From: Diplocarpon mali | Lineage: Eukaryota; Ascomycota; Leotiomycetes; Helotiales; Drepanopezizaceae | Length of the DNA: 64,000 bases | Assembly (NCBI GenBank): GCA_024741835.1 | Contig: JAENRP010000103.1 | Location: forward strand, 1 to 64,000 | Direction of reading: 5' to 3' | Part shown: positions 13,014 through 25,738 of the stretch, in pieces | Numbering within the stretch: the stretch's first letter is position 1 | Layout of the letters: each line of letters begins with the position of its first letter | The notes under the pieces: generated by a model | What the model saw: the letters and a program-made list of their open reading frames with translations, nothing else | What the model was told of the DNA's origin: nothing | Database searches by the model: none | Made by a program: the position numbers and the translations under genes

Positions 13014-16000
13014 GATTCTGCAGAGGTGAGTATTAGCAGGCATTCGCAGCATCAGCCCGCAGCGCAGGTTGTGGCATTCGGGCCATTGTGTGTGTCAGTG
13101 GTGGCGGCGCAGCAGCGGAAATTCAGAGGCTTGTTGTTCCGCAGCTGCTGGATCAAGCATGGCATTCCCGTTGCCTCAGAACGGCATGGATGGCAGTATG
13201 CAAGAGGGCTGGGAGGTAGACGCACATTGATATGGATAGGGAGGGGAGATGACGATGGAATGGAATGTTTGTTGTGTCGATGCAGGGCCAACTCCTGGCA
13301 ATATGCTCGGGCGGGGAATGGCTCGTTGGTCGACCGGTCACGATCAAGTCGGCGTGTCTCCCACGGTGGGTTAGCTGAGCCGGCACTGCAGCAGAGAGAA
13401 TGTGTCGTAATTATATGCGATGGAAAGGAGGATCAGATGGAATTAAGGTCGCTCGATCCACACCCAGGCTGTCTCTCGGTGCTTATTTGTGCTTATTTGT
13501 CGTGCCGGACGGCGACGAGGCGTCTCGAGTCGGGGAGGCGCGACCGAGTGGCCACGAGAAGACACACGACCGTCGAGAGCGTGGAAGCCGACGGGAGCGC
13601 TCGACGACGAGGACGAGATGGTGCAGAAGTGAGGGGAGGATGTTGTGGACGAGGGGATCCAGGATTCTCGCGATGCGCTGAGGAACTACAAGTTGGGAGA
13701 GTTTCGCTCCGATGCAGCAGAGTGGGCCGACCAGCCGGGGAGCCAGGCCAGGCACCAGCGGCGATATATTGCTCGCTTGGCCGATCCGCCATGCCCAAAG
13801 AGGCAAAGACCGGGGCAAAAGCTAAAAATACCACAGCAACGGTTGCTTGGGCAACTTCCGCTCACTTCCCTCTCCGCCTCCTCCCCCCTCTGCAGTACCG
13901 AGGTGTTTGTTTACCTCCAGGAACCGAAGAGGCGGATTTCGGGTCGCCTTGCTGGACTACTGCGGACGAGGTTGGAATCCAGCCCAGATTGGCTCGGCCT
14001 TGGGTTCCTCCTGGCTACCTGCGAGCATCTGATTACATATTGTCCGAGAGACGAGGACGAGCGGCGGTTCGTGGAGCCGCAGACAGTGCTCGCGAGAGCT
14101 GCTTCGCGGAGGCACGTCGAATCATCTCTGTTGATGGAGCAGAGCAAGCTCATCAGGAGTAGCACGGAAGGGACTTCTAGATCTGAAGATTCGCAGGTTC
14201 ACCGCGGGCGTTCTACTGGGACAGTAGCTTGATCTAGCTTCTCCGTTCAGGTCCATGCAGAGCTGGCTGCTTGTCGTGCCCTGCCCTGGATTGTGTGAGA
14301 GCAAGCACAGGAGCGTTGCGAGGGACTTTCACACGCTGCTCGTGATTGTTTACATACGAAGTAGTCGAGGGTGACGATTAGCTGCCTAGCTGACTTGGAC
14401 CACGCAGCCGTAGAGCGGCCCGCAGCTCGTATCACACCGAAGACAAGACTTCGCCGCGCATAGTCTAACTCTATCCAACACGGGCTTCACGATCGCGTGA
14501 TCCATGGAAAGCTGGCTGGAGCCTACAGGGTTCAGTCGCCGTTGGCGAGGAGATTCACCCTCGCTTCGATGTCTTGGAGGGACAGAGAGGGAGGCTCCGG
14601 AGTCGAGGAAGTGTGTATGATGAGAGCATGGCTCCCTTACTGCTGCAGGCTGACTTGACCCTCGGCTGTTGACAGGAAGTGCACGCCGCTCACGAGAAAG
14701 AGCTCAGATGCCGAGGCAAGCGGGCGTCAACACGGCTTATAAGTTGGACGAGGGTCGCCGTCGCGGTGGCAAACATTCTTGCTCTGACCGCGCAAGCCTC
14801 AGGGAGAACGCGCTCGCCCACCGGTCCTCGGGGAGAATGAGAGCAAGCCTGCTTAGCCTGCTCTTTAGAGAACGCTGAAGGCAAGGTTATTTCATGTCCA
14901 TGTTGAATGCCCGAGACAACCGCTTCTCGGTCAATTTCTTCTTGGTCCACCTACGGCCCCAGCGACCATCAGCCACTGCAGTCAAACTCCCTCTCGTCAA
15001 GGGGCTAGAGATTCACCAAACTAGACAAGGGGCATGATGGCCGCGCGGAGAGTATCCTACCTACGACTCGGACTTGCAACAATCGACCTGACCCCACTGC
15101 TCGAGTTGCTCTCAGGTCAGAGTCGGCTTCTGGCCTGAAATCTGCGCTTATCTGTGAGCAAACCTTCGGCGCGATCGCCGAGTTGGAGGCTGGGTTAGTA
15201 TATGCTTGAGCTTCTTGCTCAGCAGGTTAGAGTTTCAAAGCAGATTGCGTACCATGCAGGCGAATCTATTCGAATTATGCTTTGAGCGGAGGAAACAGAG
15301 TGGACCTTGTCCTGTAATTCGGCTCTCGGATGTGAGAATCGCTCTCATAATCGCTGTTTTCCGAATGGTAGAAATGGGTTTTGTAGTGGGTCTGCAGCCC
15401 GCTGTATGAGAGGGAGTCCTGGTGGAGTAGCTGGCCGAGCTCCCGTTCACTACAGTACTGCGGGGAGCCAGCGCTATGAAAACGCAGCACTGGAAAAGCT
15501 GCTCCGGAGTCTGCTCCCCTTTCAAAACCCGATGCATTACGGAGGATATCCGCCAGGCTATCGAAACAAAACACCGTGACCCCAGACACAATGACAAAGA
15601 CACGCGCGGCAGTGCTGGGACGGAAGGGAACGGAGACCCGAACACGAGCAGCACTGGTCGAAGCTGGATCCAAAGGCGCCCGCTCTCTGCTTGTATTGCA
15701 CAACACGAGTCCTTCGGGGAATGGCACTCCTAGCCATGCTGCTAACAGCTATCCTAAACAGAGCAGGCCGAAGATCGATTTCCGCTTGTTGCCGCCGGAC
15801 TGTGTGTAGAGAGTCAAGTGATGCCCCTGCCAGCATCGTCACGGCGAAAGCTTCTTTCTCCTCCCTCCCGCCGGGGGATCAGAGTATCTTGTCTCGCTCT
15901 TCAACCGGCGATCTGCGAGCAGGCCACATTCCTTCCCCGCAGCTTCGCTCTTTTCCACCCACCCAGCACGAGCCCCAGCTTGGACGCAGCAGGGGGTGCT

Positions 16001-17165
16001 GACGCCTGCAAACACCGTACTCTGCTATGTGTAGACGTGCCGTTGTAGAGGAGGTTTCCGTGCTATAGGACCTGGGACCGGACAAGGGGGCTCGCGCCAG
16101 AGGGCGATTTCGACTTAGTCCGACGGGGAGTGTTGGCAGTGGCAGTCGTAGTGGCAGCACAGCCCAGCCCAGCACAGCCCAGTAGCTGTGGACCGGAGCC
16201 GCGTTGCATTCTCCATTATCCGCATTCCCGGCGGGCTCGAAAGACCGGGTTGGACGAAAGGAGGTCGCGGTCGCGGTCGCGGTCGCGGTCGAGGTAGATG
16301 GAGACAAAGGAAGTGAAGACAAGGAGACCGAGACCGAGACCGACAACACCTCGTTCTCCTGACCGTCAACGCAATCCCGTTCTCCCGATCGCCGCCGCTG
16401 TTCCCTCCGCTCTCCGCCCGTGGATGGTTGGTATTCACGGCAGCGTCATATTCCCGAGTGCACGACCTGACGCAGGTGAGGTTCCGACGCTGCACGAATA
16501 CCTACCTGTACATAGGTCGTACGTGTTTTGCAAGGCCAGTCGGCAGGGGTCGATCGCTCCCTAACAACCGGCCTCTGAAACCGGGAGAGTATCTCCACAA
16601 TCCATTCTTCCTCCTTTACATACCACCAGTGGCCTCTCCCCTCTTCCTTCATCTCTGCGCTGTCTGCTCGGAGCACAGTCCTCGGTTGTGGATGCGAACG
16701 ATTTTCCTACAGGAAGCATCCCTGTGACGCGTGGGATTGTGCGAGACCTGCAACAACCGCGTCCTAGCGAGCGGCGCTGTTGGACCTTTTCCCTTTTTTC
16801 TACCTCCCGCCAACAGCGCTCGCTGCGGATGGGGGATCACCAGTAAGGCAACTCCTTCAGGATCCCGGGAAGGGGAATGGCATCACTTCTCGGGTGTCTC
16901 TGGATTCTCACTTTGTCTCGTACTGACTTGCCTTCACCTCTCAGCTTCGGATTAGTACTTCGCCGCCGCAGTTTGGCCTTGGGTCACAAACAATCCCGAT
17001 CCGGAACTGAACACACAACCAACCCACCATCCACTGCGAGCATCCGATCGCCACATATCGACTTCGGTGACAGAGTCCCAAAGCAGACTGCGGCACTGAT
17101 CTGAGGGCAACGAGCTACGGATCAGCCGCTAAAGTGCAACTCTGCTGGCCAGTACCCTTTCAAAG
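13014..17165. other. 4.2 kb divergent spacer between chitin synthase and SKT5-like genes
   Basis: No gene is supported. ORFs up to about 430 codons occur, but they overlap on opposite strands, start inside the chitin synthase gene or show no recognisable domain. The length suggests long 5' leaders, perhaps with UTR introns, and a shared regulatory region. A GGTCGC hexamer repeat lies at 16263-16286. Confidence 0.5.
16263..16286. repeat. GGTCGC hexanucleotide repeat
   Basis: Four perfect GGTCGC units are followed by a near-copy GGTCGA. They lie about 0.9 kb upstream of the SKT5-like start codon. A related run of GAGACC-type units follows at about 16324. Confidence 0.9.
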
Positions 17166-19305
17166 ATGGCGTCGCAAACCTCTCCTGCATCCTCGCCTGG
17201 AAAGGCTCTACCATTAAGGTCCCCATCGAAGTTCCAAGATAGCAGCGCGTACAAAGAAAATGGTGGGATTTCTGCCAGGAAAAGTATGCTAGGGATCCCC
17301 ATACCTTCCGGACGTGTACAGGGGGCTCCGATGTCACCGGTGAGGGTCAACGTACAAAGGGAGGACTGGCCACCGCGACCATCAACCGCGACCATTGTGG
17401 ATGGGAAGGATAAGAGCCGACCGGATTCGCAGGAGTCATTACGATCTCGAACCGATGGCCGGAGCGAGTCCCAAATGCCAGTCGTGCAAGATGGCCCATT
17501 CCGGCCGAATCACAACCCGCCACCGCTCCAACAATCTCAATTCGCTGTGATGTCCTCTGCAGCAAGCTCGAGATCAAAAACCCCTTCAGATGATTCCCAA
17601 CAGCGTGGGTACGCTGGGGACGAGAATGGGACGGAGGTGGAAAGCCAGCCAGTTCCTCGCCTCCAGTACCATCATCAATCCTACTTCTCTGATGGAGCCA
17701 ACGTCCGCAATCGAGGGACTTCCCATCCGAATACGCCACCCAATGACCAACTCAGCATGGGACAGTCAATCAACCGACACTTGACACCGAATTCCACCAA
17801 GGCCAGGCATAGTCCCATGCAGAGACCAATCTCTACATACTCAGAGATGGGAGCCAGAGGCCGGTCTCCCGGACTACCAGGCTCCCCGAGCTGGGGAGGG
17901 CGGGCTCGCTCGGCACACTCTACCCGTTCCAATGAAGGCAGACCTCTATCATATGTCAATTTGGAAGGCATGTACCCTCAAACGGCTCCAGCGCCTATCT
18001 CCATGGACAACTCTCAACTGAGGGCTGTAGTGGGTACGAATGCCTCGCTGCTCAGCACGGCAAAGACATTAGAGCTGTATAGACAGAATGTGAAGAAGCT
18101 GGACAATCCCGAGACGCAGTACGCTTTCGCCATCTTCCTGATCCAAGCCGCTCAGGAATCAGGCCTAGGCCAGGAGGGAGATGTAGCGTTGCGGAAACCA
18201 AGCCCCAAGCCAGGGAATCGCGATACCGATAGTCCACACATAAATCAATCCAAGGCATCACCTCAGGAACTCGTAGCCGAGGCTAAACAGATTCTCCAGA
18301 CTCTGTCGGACCGAGGCTACCCATTTGCGCAGTACTATTTGGCCGATGGATATGTAACCGGCCTGTTCAACAAGGGCAAGGAGGATCACAAGACTGCATT
18401 CCACCTCTTCATTTCCGCTAGCAAGCATGGCCATGCAGAGTCGGGATACCGAGCTGCGTTGTGTTATGAATTCGGCTGGGGAAGTAGGAAGGATCCGGCA
18501 AAGGCTGTCCAGTTCTACCGGCAGGCAGCTTCGAAGAATCATCCAGGAGCCATGACCCGCCTGGGGCGAGCCTGTCTATCCGGTGACCTGGGCGCGAGTA
18601 CGAGCAGCTACAGGGAGGGCTTGAAGTGGCTCAAGCGTGGAACCGAATCAGCAGATATACAGTATAACTCGGCCCCCTACCATCTTGGCTTGCTGTATGA
18701 GACAGGTTACGGAGACGACGTCTTCAAGGACGAGGTCTACGCAGCGCAACTGCTCACCCAAGCTGCAGACCTTGGCCACACAGAAGCATCCTACCGACTG
18801 GGTGATGCATACGAGCACGGAAAGCTATCATGCCCGCGGGACCCAGCCCTGAGCGTACACTTCTACACCAACGCCGCACAGGGGGGGCACCCCGCTGCGA
18901 TGATGGCTCTCTGTGCATGGTACATGGTTGGCGCGGAGCCCGTCCTGGAGAAGGACGAGGACGAGGCCTACGAGTGGGCACGCCGAGCTGCAGAGTGCGG
19001 TAATGAACCCTTCACTGCCTCATCTCGCTTTGGAGCGAATCCCGCTAACAGATTCAGGTCTCACCAAAGCCAAGTACGCCGTGGGCTACTTCACGGAGAT
19101 GGGCATCGGCACCCGACGCGATCCTCTCGAAGCCAACGTTTGGTACGTGAGAGCTGCCGATTCGGGAGACGCGCGTGCCAAGCACAGATTAGCTGCCATC
19201 AGAGCGGCTGCCAGTGGAGGCACACCGATGGAAGTTGCGCCGCCGAAGAACGGGGCCAAGATCAAGAAGGACGAGAAGAGCGAGAAGGAATGCGGGGTCA
19301 TGTGA
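17166..19305 (+). CDS. SKT5/CHS4-like chitin synthase activator with Sel1 repeats
   Basis: The protein has 693 residues from two exons, 17166-18999 (donor GTAATG) and 19058-19305 (acceptor ATTCAG after a GCTAAC branch site). Residues 1-280 are disordered and rich in S/P. Residues of roughly 370-670 hold tandem Sel1-type repeats, seen as recurrent G-x-x-A-x-Y-x-L/A-G patterns, for example GYRAALCYEFGWG and ASYRLGDAYEHG. The C-terminus KECGVM ends in a CaaX box, CGVM, predicted to be prenylated; yeast Chs4/Skt5, which recruits and activates Chs3, also ends in a CaaX box. The neighbouring divergent class IV chitin synthase strongly supports this role. An unspliced reading would replace the CaaX end with an unrelated tail. 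Confidence 0.93.
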
Positions 19306-20458
19306 TTGCGGCTGAGGTGGACACAACCAGGTAAGGGAGAGGTAGCAGGAGCAAGGAGCAAAACGGCAGAATGGATAGTGGGAACTGTCATGGAGTGGGG
19401 TTAGAATACCACACTTTCTTGGATGGGAATCGCCGAACCAAGAATCTCCTCGGTGCGCGGTTTCGACCATGCAGCAATGCAGGTCTGGCACGGCAAGAGA
19501 GAGCGGGGGGAGGGGGTTTAATAGTGATGGATTTACTGTATATATCAGGTGCATCGCGGCGGCGGCGGCGGCAGCATCTCGACACTGGAGTCTCGGCTGG
19601 GTCTTGGGTTTGGTTAGGTTTCGACTGCTGCAGGGCGTTGGAGGGCGTTTGTCGTCGGCTTCGGGCAGCAACAGGAGCAGGAGCAGGGGGCTAGTTGCAT
19701 GCATAATTTAATCTGAATCTCAATAGGGATCGGACGAGAAGGACGAGCGGCGACGACACAAGAGTGTCGGAGCGCGGACAGGAGATGCGACGATGCAGGA
19801 AGATTAGGAAACGAAGCTTCGAGACCCCGCATGGAGTCTTCCCCGTCTGTGTCCGTGGTTGTCTGGCCAGCCGTCTGTTTACTCTCGAGGCGAGCAAGTT
19901 AGCTGTGCTGTGGAGAGGATGGGCCGCCTGTGACCGCATCTTGGGGAGACTCACGCAAACGGGTCTGGGCGGTTCTGGGTTTGTGTTGGGCACCTCCTGG
20001 TCCAGCAAGCAGCCGAAGATCAGAAAGAACATATACCGCCACCTCGTCTCATAGGCAAGTTGAAGTCAATGGAACAATACATCTGATTCTGGTATAGAGA
20101 ATATGCCAGCCGAGCCATCGCATCCCCTCGCGACCCACCAGCATACCCACGGCTATGCACAGCACAACCGCTCTCGCTCGCTCTCTACAGCTAGTTGCCC
20201 GCCAAATCGTTGCCCCTTGGCTCGCATCACCGCAGACGCTGCTCCCGTTTCGGTAGCAGAGAAGCTACAGACCTAGGCTGGTAGCTGAGAAATTCCCCGG
20301 AAATCATACGCCGCCAGCGCCACACGCTTCGAAGCCCTTGTCATGTTTTCCTCACGCCATGCCCCCACGAAAACCCAAAGTCAGCAAAAGCAATTCCCGT
20401 CTGAGTAACTGATGCTCCCGAGAGCCACCGGCATATATAGCAGCCCGTTCATCAATTA
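19306..20458. other. Convergent 3' spacer
   Basis: This lies between the SKT5-like gene (plus) and the polo kinase gene (minus). It includes a short GCG-rich run near 19557-19575. No coding region is supported. Confidence 0.5.
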
Positions 20459-23400
20459 TTATTGTATGTCCATTATTGGATCATCGGGCCTGCACGGGTT
20501 ATACCAGGCCACCTTCCGCTCCTCGCCTCCGCGGCCACCGACAGCGACCCAAACGTGTTTGTAGGGAACTTTGACATCAACGGTTTCCCGGGCGCCTTTC
20601 CATCGCAGACGACCAGCGGGAGACATGTCACTGATGCCAATACCGCCGTTGGTTGCCCACTCCTTAACGACGAGGCGGATAAACTCGATTTTCTTGCGAA
20701 AGTCGTTGGCTTGAGGAATGCCCTGGATCATGGGGTCGATCTCGGGTCGCTTACGACTCGTCGATTTCGTGGCTCGGGACGGCTTGCTCATGAAGTTGAG
20801 GAGCGTTTGAAGGGGATACGAAAGGTGTTGGCGATCGTCTAGAGCCGAGGCGGGGATACTACCCTTTGTCGCGAGCTGGTGAGCGGCCTCGAGTGGTAAA
20901 TGGTAGAAGTCACACCATGCGCCGTCGGCGGATATGATGATCTTCGTATGATCCGGAAAGTTAAACTGGATGTGTAAGCAGATCATCGCAAGAAGCCCAT
21001 GTTGGCGAACATACCTGGAAATGGCCATCGCAAAAACCCCAGCAGCCAACGTCGCCAAATCTTTGGTAGAAAGTCACAACGTTGCCGGCAGGTACATGTT
21101 CAGACTTCCCGTTGGGAGATGCCCTAGCCAAAGCCTCGTCGTGCTGATAGTCCGAATCCCTGGCAAACGTTGTCATGTAGTTGGCGAACTTCTTCCACAG
21201 AACGATTTTATCCCGTTTTCTGTCATCCCACTCATCCACACCGCGAGCGAGCTTGCCTCCACCCGGTACGCTAGAATCGGGAGTAGTCTTGAAGTTTTGA
21301 GGGTTGACCTTTCCACGGAAGATACCTTTCTCCGCCCTATTCTCATAAAACTCAATATTTGGTCCGGAGATTGGTATAAGTTGATGCCGGTCCACATAAT
21401 TTTCGTTGGTCTTGTTCTGCAAATGTCGTTCCGCCTCCCTTACTACTACACACGTAGGCGGAATGTAGCCCTTGCCTGGCTCCATGGGGTTCGCAGGAGT
21501 TGCCTTGAAGATGCACCCAAGACTTCCGTTGCTCAATATGTAGCCGAGACCGAATTTGTTGGTGTAGTCCACCCATTTGATGACAATAGTCGGATTCGGC
21601 GGCTGGGCTTTGCTCTCTATTGCAATGGTTCTGCTGTTCAGAGCACGCTCTAATTCTGCGTGGAGGCGGTGTAGGCCATCGAGAACAAGGTCCGGCTTGG
21701 TATTCGGTAGCGCTTCCAGTTTCTCTCGTGGGTGAAAGAGTGATGCGTTGATGTTTAGCGAAAGCGTTGTTTCCGGGACTTCTGTAGATTTCCTTTCAGC
21801 CTCTGCTTTGGCCAAGTTGTTTACTAAATCTGCGGCCAGTCGATCTTCAACGTCTACAACGGCTTCAGGTTCATTTGGTTCGACTTTTGGCGTAACTTTT
21901 CTAGGCCTGCCTCTGGGATTGACTGTTGAGAGAGGGCGAGAACTAGTTTCTTGCGGGATCTGGCGTGTTTTGATCAACCTTCCTGCTGCAGATGAGCTCG
22001 GTGCTGGAGGTCTTGATCGCTGCTGCGCGGCAAAGCTCTGTGCGGGTGGCTTGATGGACGGTACAGGTAGCTCATTTGGCTTAGCTCTCGCCGGCGATAA
22101 AATCCTTTCCCCCATACTCCCTGCTCCTAAGGAGCTTTCCTCATTCGATGCAAACTCCTTTTCCTGGCCCTGGAAAAATTCGTGGAATGGTCGGTACACA
22201 ACGTCCTCAGGCAATGGGACCGCAGGAGTCAGTCCGGCCTTCTCTTCATCGGCTACCTCTCGATATGTGCTCATTTGCTTCTTTGATTCTGTATTCCATG
22301 GACCAACATCAGACTTTATGCAAAGTTTCTTTAGATTTCTGGTATAGAGATTGGTTCGTCCTCGAACACCAACCGACAAGAATTGACTCGGGTCTGGGTG
22401 TTTCTCGCGAAGCGAGGTGGTCATCTCTTCCGATTGAGGCACCCAGCCACAAGTAAAAAACGGATGTTGCACTATCGTATCTGGATCGGGTCTCCGTTCA
22501 GGTGCTTGGAGCAGCTCTGCAACCAAGTTTTTAGTTTCATCCGAGATGAAGTTCTCAGATGTATCCAATTTTGGCCAGTCGTATTCTCGTTCCCGAGCTC
22601 TTCGGTATATCTCGTCGGCCGTCGCTGATTGAAACGGAGGCTTTCCAGTGAGCATTGCGAAAATGATGATACCCAAACTCCAGATATCCACTGCATGATC
22701 ATGCCCACCCTTATCTTTGGATAGAATCTCTGGAGCAATGTAATTAGGAGTACCGCAAAGAGTCGTTCGTCGACAAGCCTGCAAATCCTTACCAGACATG
22801 AGGAGAGCTGCCAAACCGAAGTCGCCAATTTTAACATTCATATCTTTGTCCAGGAATATGTTGCCCATCTTGAGATCCCTATGGATGATGCCCTTTGCGT
22901 GCATATACTTGATAGCACCAGCCATCTGAACTGTCCAAAAGCGTACCTCTGGCTCTGTGATATACTTCCGCTTCTTCACCATATCCATCAAAGATCCGTT
23001 TGGGCAAAGCTCCAGGACGATGTAGGTGCACTGATCGTAGGAAAACGCCCGATGGAATTGAACAATATTAGCCTGCTTCATCTTGGAGTGGATCTGGAGT
23101 TCCGTTTGGAATTTTTGTTCCATCTTCTTTTGCGGCATATGACTCTTAACTATCTTCAAGGCATACTTTCGCTGTGTGCCGACCAGTTGACCTTCATAGC
23201 AGATAGCGAATCCGCCCTTTCCCAAACATTTTCCTGTCTTGTAGACGGCACCATTTGGTCGATCGGAGCCTATTAGAAAGTCAGCAAAACATCCCAAGTT
23301 AGAGCCCAGCCAGGGCCTTGACATTGAAGAATGAAAGCAATTCTTACTTGGAGGCTCTCGTACATCTTCTGGAGGTGGCGGAGGATGATCTTTCTCCTTG

Positions 23401-23492
23401 TTCGCCAATTTTAGCGGAGGTTGTCTTGCCTTCGATGCTGGTTGTTTGACTCTGATAGGGGCGTTTGCATTTCGGGGTGAAAGTGCTTCCAT
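20459..23492 (-). CDS. Polo-like kinase (Cdc5/PLK1 family)
   Basis: This mitotic Ser/Thr kinase has 968 residues. Exons: 23492-23348, 23269-21015, 20965-20459. The kinase domain follows an N-terminal tail of about 60 residues: glycine loop GKGGFA, catalytic loop HRDLKMGN, DFGLAA, and activation segment TTLCGTPNYIAPE with the expected T-loop threonine. Two C-terminal polo boxes, which bind primed phosphopeptides, are visible (near NKFGLGYILSNGS and GHFQFNFPDHTKI); the last exon completes polo box 2. Intron 1 is 78 nt, in frame and free of stops, but has GTAAGA, a CTAAC-like branch and CTAATAG, and the text it would add lacks family character. A likely 66-bp 5'-UTR intron (23583-23518) lies upstream. 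Confidence 0.95.
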
Positions 23493-23585
23493 ATCGATTG
23501 CGTCCGGATATATGCACCTGTGAAGACGGTTAGTAGATGTAGGTTCCCTAGCCAGAATGAAAGTGTTGCAATTAAAAACTTACTC

Positions 23586-24280
23586 CTAAGCTAGACACTC
23601 CCGGGCTTGCTCGAAAAGCTGGTCAGTCAACTCGTAACACGTTTCACCGTCAATTTTTATGACAGCGGGCGATCTATGACTTTTGAAACTCGCAGCTCCC
23701 AGTTGTTCAATTTCTCGTCCTTCGGCGAGATTTTTGAAGAAGTAGACCTGGATAGCACGATAATTAGTAAAGGTATCAATCGCCGCATTGCAGATCCCGC
23801 TCGTAATTTCTTGGTGCTGCGAAGACTTGACAGAGAGTGCGACCCGGTGTATCCCAGGTATCTTTGTGACATTCCAAATTATCTCGTAAAATGTGGATGT
23901 AACATAGTCCATCCCTCCAGAGCTGAGGATGTCAGATCAAGATGGAGGCTTGAAGCTGCAATTTCGGGACAGTTGGTTTCCACCCCTAGGTTCGCTGGAA
24001 ATTCTGGGACTGATGGAATAGCCTTCGAATGGCAAATCGTATGAGATGCTTAAAGATTCCTCCATCTCATGTTCTTTACTTGAGGTGCTGCGCATGTGGG
24101 GGATATTGAAATACATCCTTACAGTATGTGTCTACGCCAGCAAGCTCCGGGCTTCTTGAAGTCGATATCAAGAGCCTTATCGAGAACGCGAGAGTGGCGA
24201 ATTGAAATCGGGCATTGGCTTGGAGCTTCGAATACCTTTGATCGTGTGTCGAAGCTGAAGTTGCAGAATTTTACGATCAT
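23586..24280 (-). CDS. Unrecognised small gene upstream of polo kinase
   Basis: An open frame at 23912-23586 encodes about 108 residues of protein-like composition, including NYRAIQVYFFKNLAEG and KIDGETCYELTDQ. I do not recognise a family. A tentative three-exon extension (24280-24123, 24078-23971, 23922-23586; 200 residues) keeps phase throughout. The last acceptor, CTCAG with a CTGAC branch point, is good, but the donor at 23970 (GTCCCG) is weak. The TAG stop lies just before a GTAAGT donor that looks like the polo kinase 5'-UTR intron, and splicing there would put this frame in phase with the kinase. It could be an independent gene, a long upstream ORF on the kinase transcript, or a chance frame. 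Confidence 0.35.
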
Positions 24281-24573
24281 ATAGCTGTTTCTACGAACCG
24301 TAATCGTAAATAATCTAAAATGGATCCCGAGTCGGCACGGCAACTATGACCCCTGATGCTTACATAAGAAGTCGACCTAGAATGTGACATTTTGCACCAA
24401 GATACCTAATTATCCAGTTTTCGGCCAGGTCAAATATTGTCGCCCGTTATGTCCATATGACTGATTGACGATGGGCTCGCTTTACACCCGCAGTACAATT
24501 GCACAGCGAAGTCGATGATCGATCATTGAGCAAGGCCGATTCCAGTTCAACTTGGATGCCGGCCTCGTTCAGT

Positions 24574-25266
24574 ATGGTTCCACTACCTCTCTTCAAGTTC
24601 GCGGCTCTCTTCGTGAGGCATATCTCCAAATATGGTGCAGTAAGTACCGATGGTTTCGACTGCCAACCCCAAAAGACTTAACGAGTACAGAATTACATCA
24701 AAGCCCAAGCCCATGATCACCCCAAATTCCGAACATATGCAGCACGATATGGGCAGCACATACACCAGTTGAATATGCGATTGACTGTCACTCTACTTAA
24801 AGACTCGGTTGCGGAGAAACGTGCAAAAGAAAAGGCGGAAGCTCCCACAGTGAAAACGGAAGAACAAATGAGGCACGACGAGGCACAAAAGGAGAAGAAT
24901 GCTCAGAGGGAGAAAGCGGCACAGCAAGAAGCTTCAAAGAGCGTATGGAGACGCAAATTCCGATCCCTACCAGAAGCTAAGGCTGTTGACCTGTTTGCGG
25001 ATGTTATTGGAGACTCATTTATCCTACTTGTTGCTGGTGGCCTGATTATATACGAATACATCAGGGCGAAGGGGAAGCCAGATTTCAATGCCGAGAAGAT
25101 TGCGGAACTGAGCAGAAAGTTGGAGGAACTGGATTTCCGGGAGAAGAAACTCGAGCAGTTAGAGAAGGAGCAAGACGCTCGGGTCGAGACTTTGGAGCAA
25201 GCAATCGAGGTGATGAGGAAAGCAAGCGGTAAGAAGACGCCGCCTTTGCCGTTCTCTCGCTCCTAA
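24574..25266 (+). CDS. OPA3-like protein
   Basis: The protein has 213 residues from exons 24574-24639 (GTAAGT donor) and 24691-25266 (acceptor GTACAG after CTTAAC). The N-terminus MVPLPLFKFAALFVRHISK is a typical OPA3 start. It is followed by the family's basic region, HPKFRTYAARYGQ, and a hydrophobic segment near DSFILLVAGGLIIYEY. The tail is a predicted coiled coil (LSRKLEELDFREKKLEQLEKEQD shortened here as LSRKLEEL...LEQLEKEQD). OPA3 proteins associate with mitochondrial membranes; their biochemical role is not settled. In-frame ATGs at 24499 and 24556 exist, but 24574 gives the family-like start. Confidence 0.88.
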
Positions 25267-25738
25267 GATTACGAAATCCGGCGTCAACTTTATCTTGTAC
25301 CGCGCAAGCTATAGACAGACCTGCTGTTGAATAAGTTGCTTATGCAAGACCAGTTGGGTAGATCAGAGCCCTCGAAACCCATGTACCGGAGATTATCAAT
25401 GGGTTCGTTTGTGTATGAACCGACTAGCTGTAAGCACTCTTCGCCTCATCTATACCGCATGTCCTATTTGACATACAAGATTTCTTCAACCATTGATTCT
25501 CCTATCTCTGCCCTGCATGGTTTGATAAATACCGGTATAGAAGTGCTTTGTACATCAATCTCTGTATCTTCTTTCCCAGGCCGCAAACTTGGCATTTTGC
25601 CTCTTTACTTTCCATCGCCCTGGTTCTGCGTAGCGAGCTCGACGACGTCGAGGATCACCCAGCAAAGGTACTCCAATCTACCTTTCGTAACCTACCAAAG
25701 CCCTACTCCTGCTCCCTCCGCATCAGTCATTCGAACGA

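Noticed and set aside
12864..14162. 432-codon plus-strand ORF over the chitin synthase start and upstream region
   Set aside because: It starts inside the opposite-strand chitin synthase coding region, has biased Arg/Ser/Gly composition and no domain; long spurious ORFs are common in this GC-rich part.
13645..14232. 195-codon plus-strand ORF in the chitin synthase/SKT5 spacer
   Set aside because: No recognisable domain, no splice partners, and overlapping ORFs in other frames.
20459..20965. Separate small gene at the 3' end of polo kinase
   Set aside because: The frame joins in phase by a 49-bp intron and completes polo box 2.
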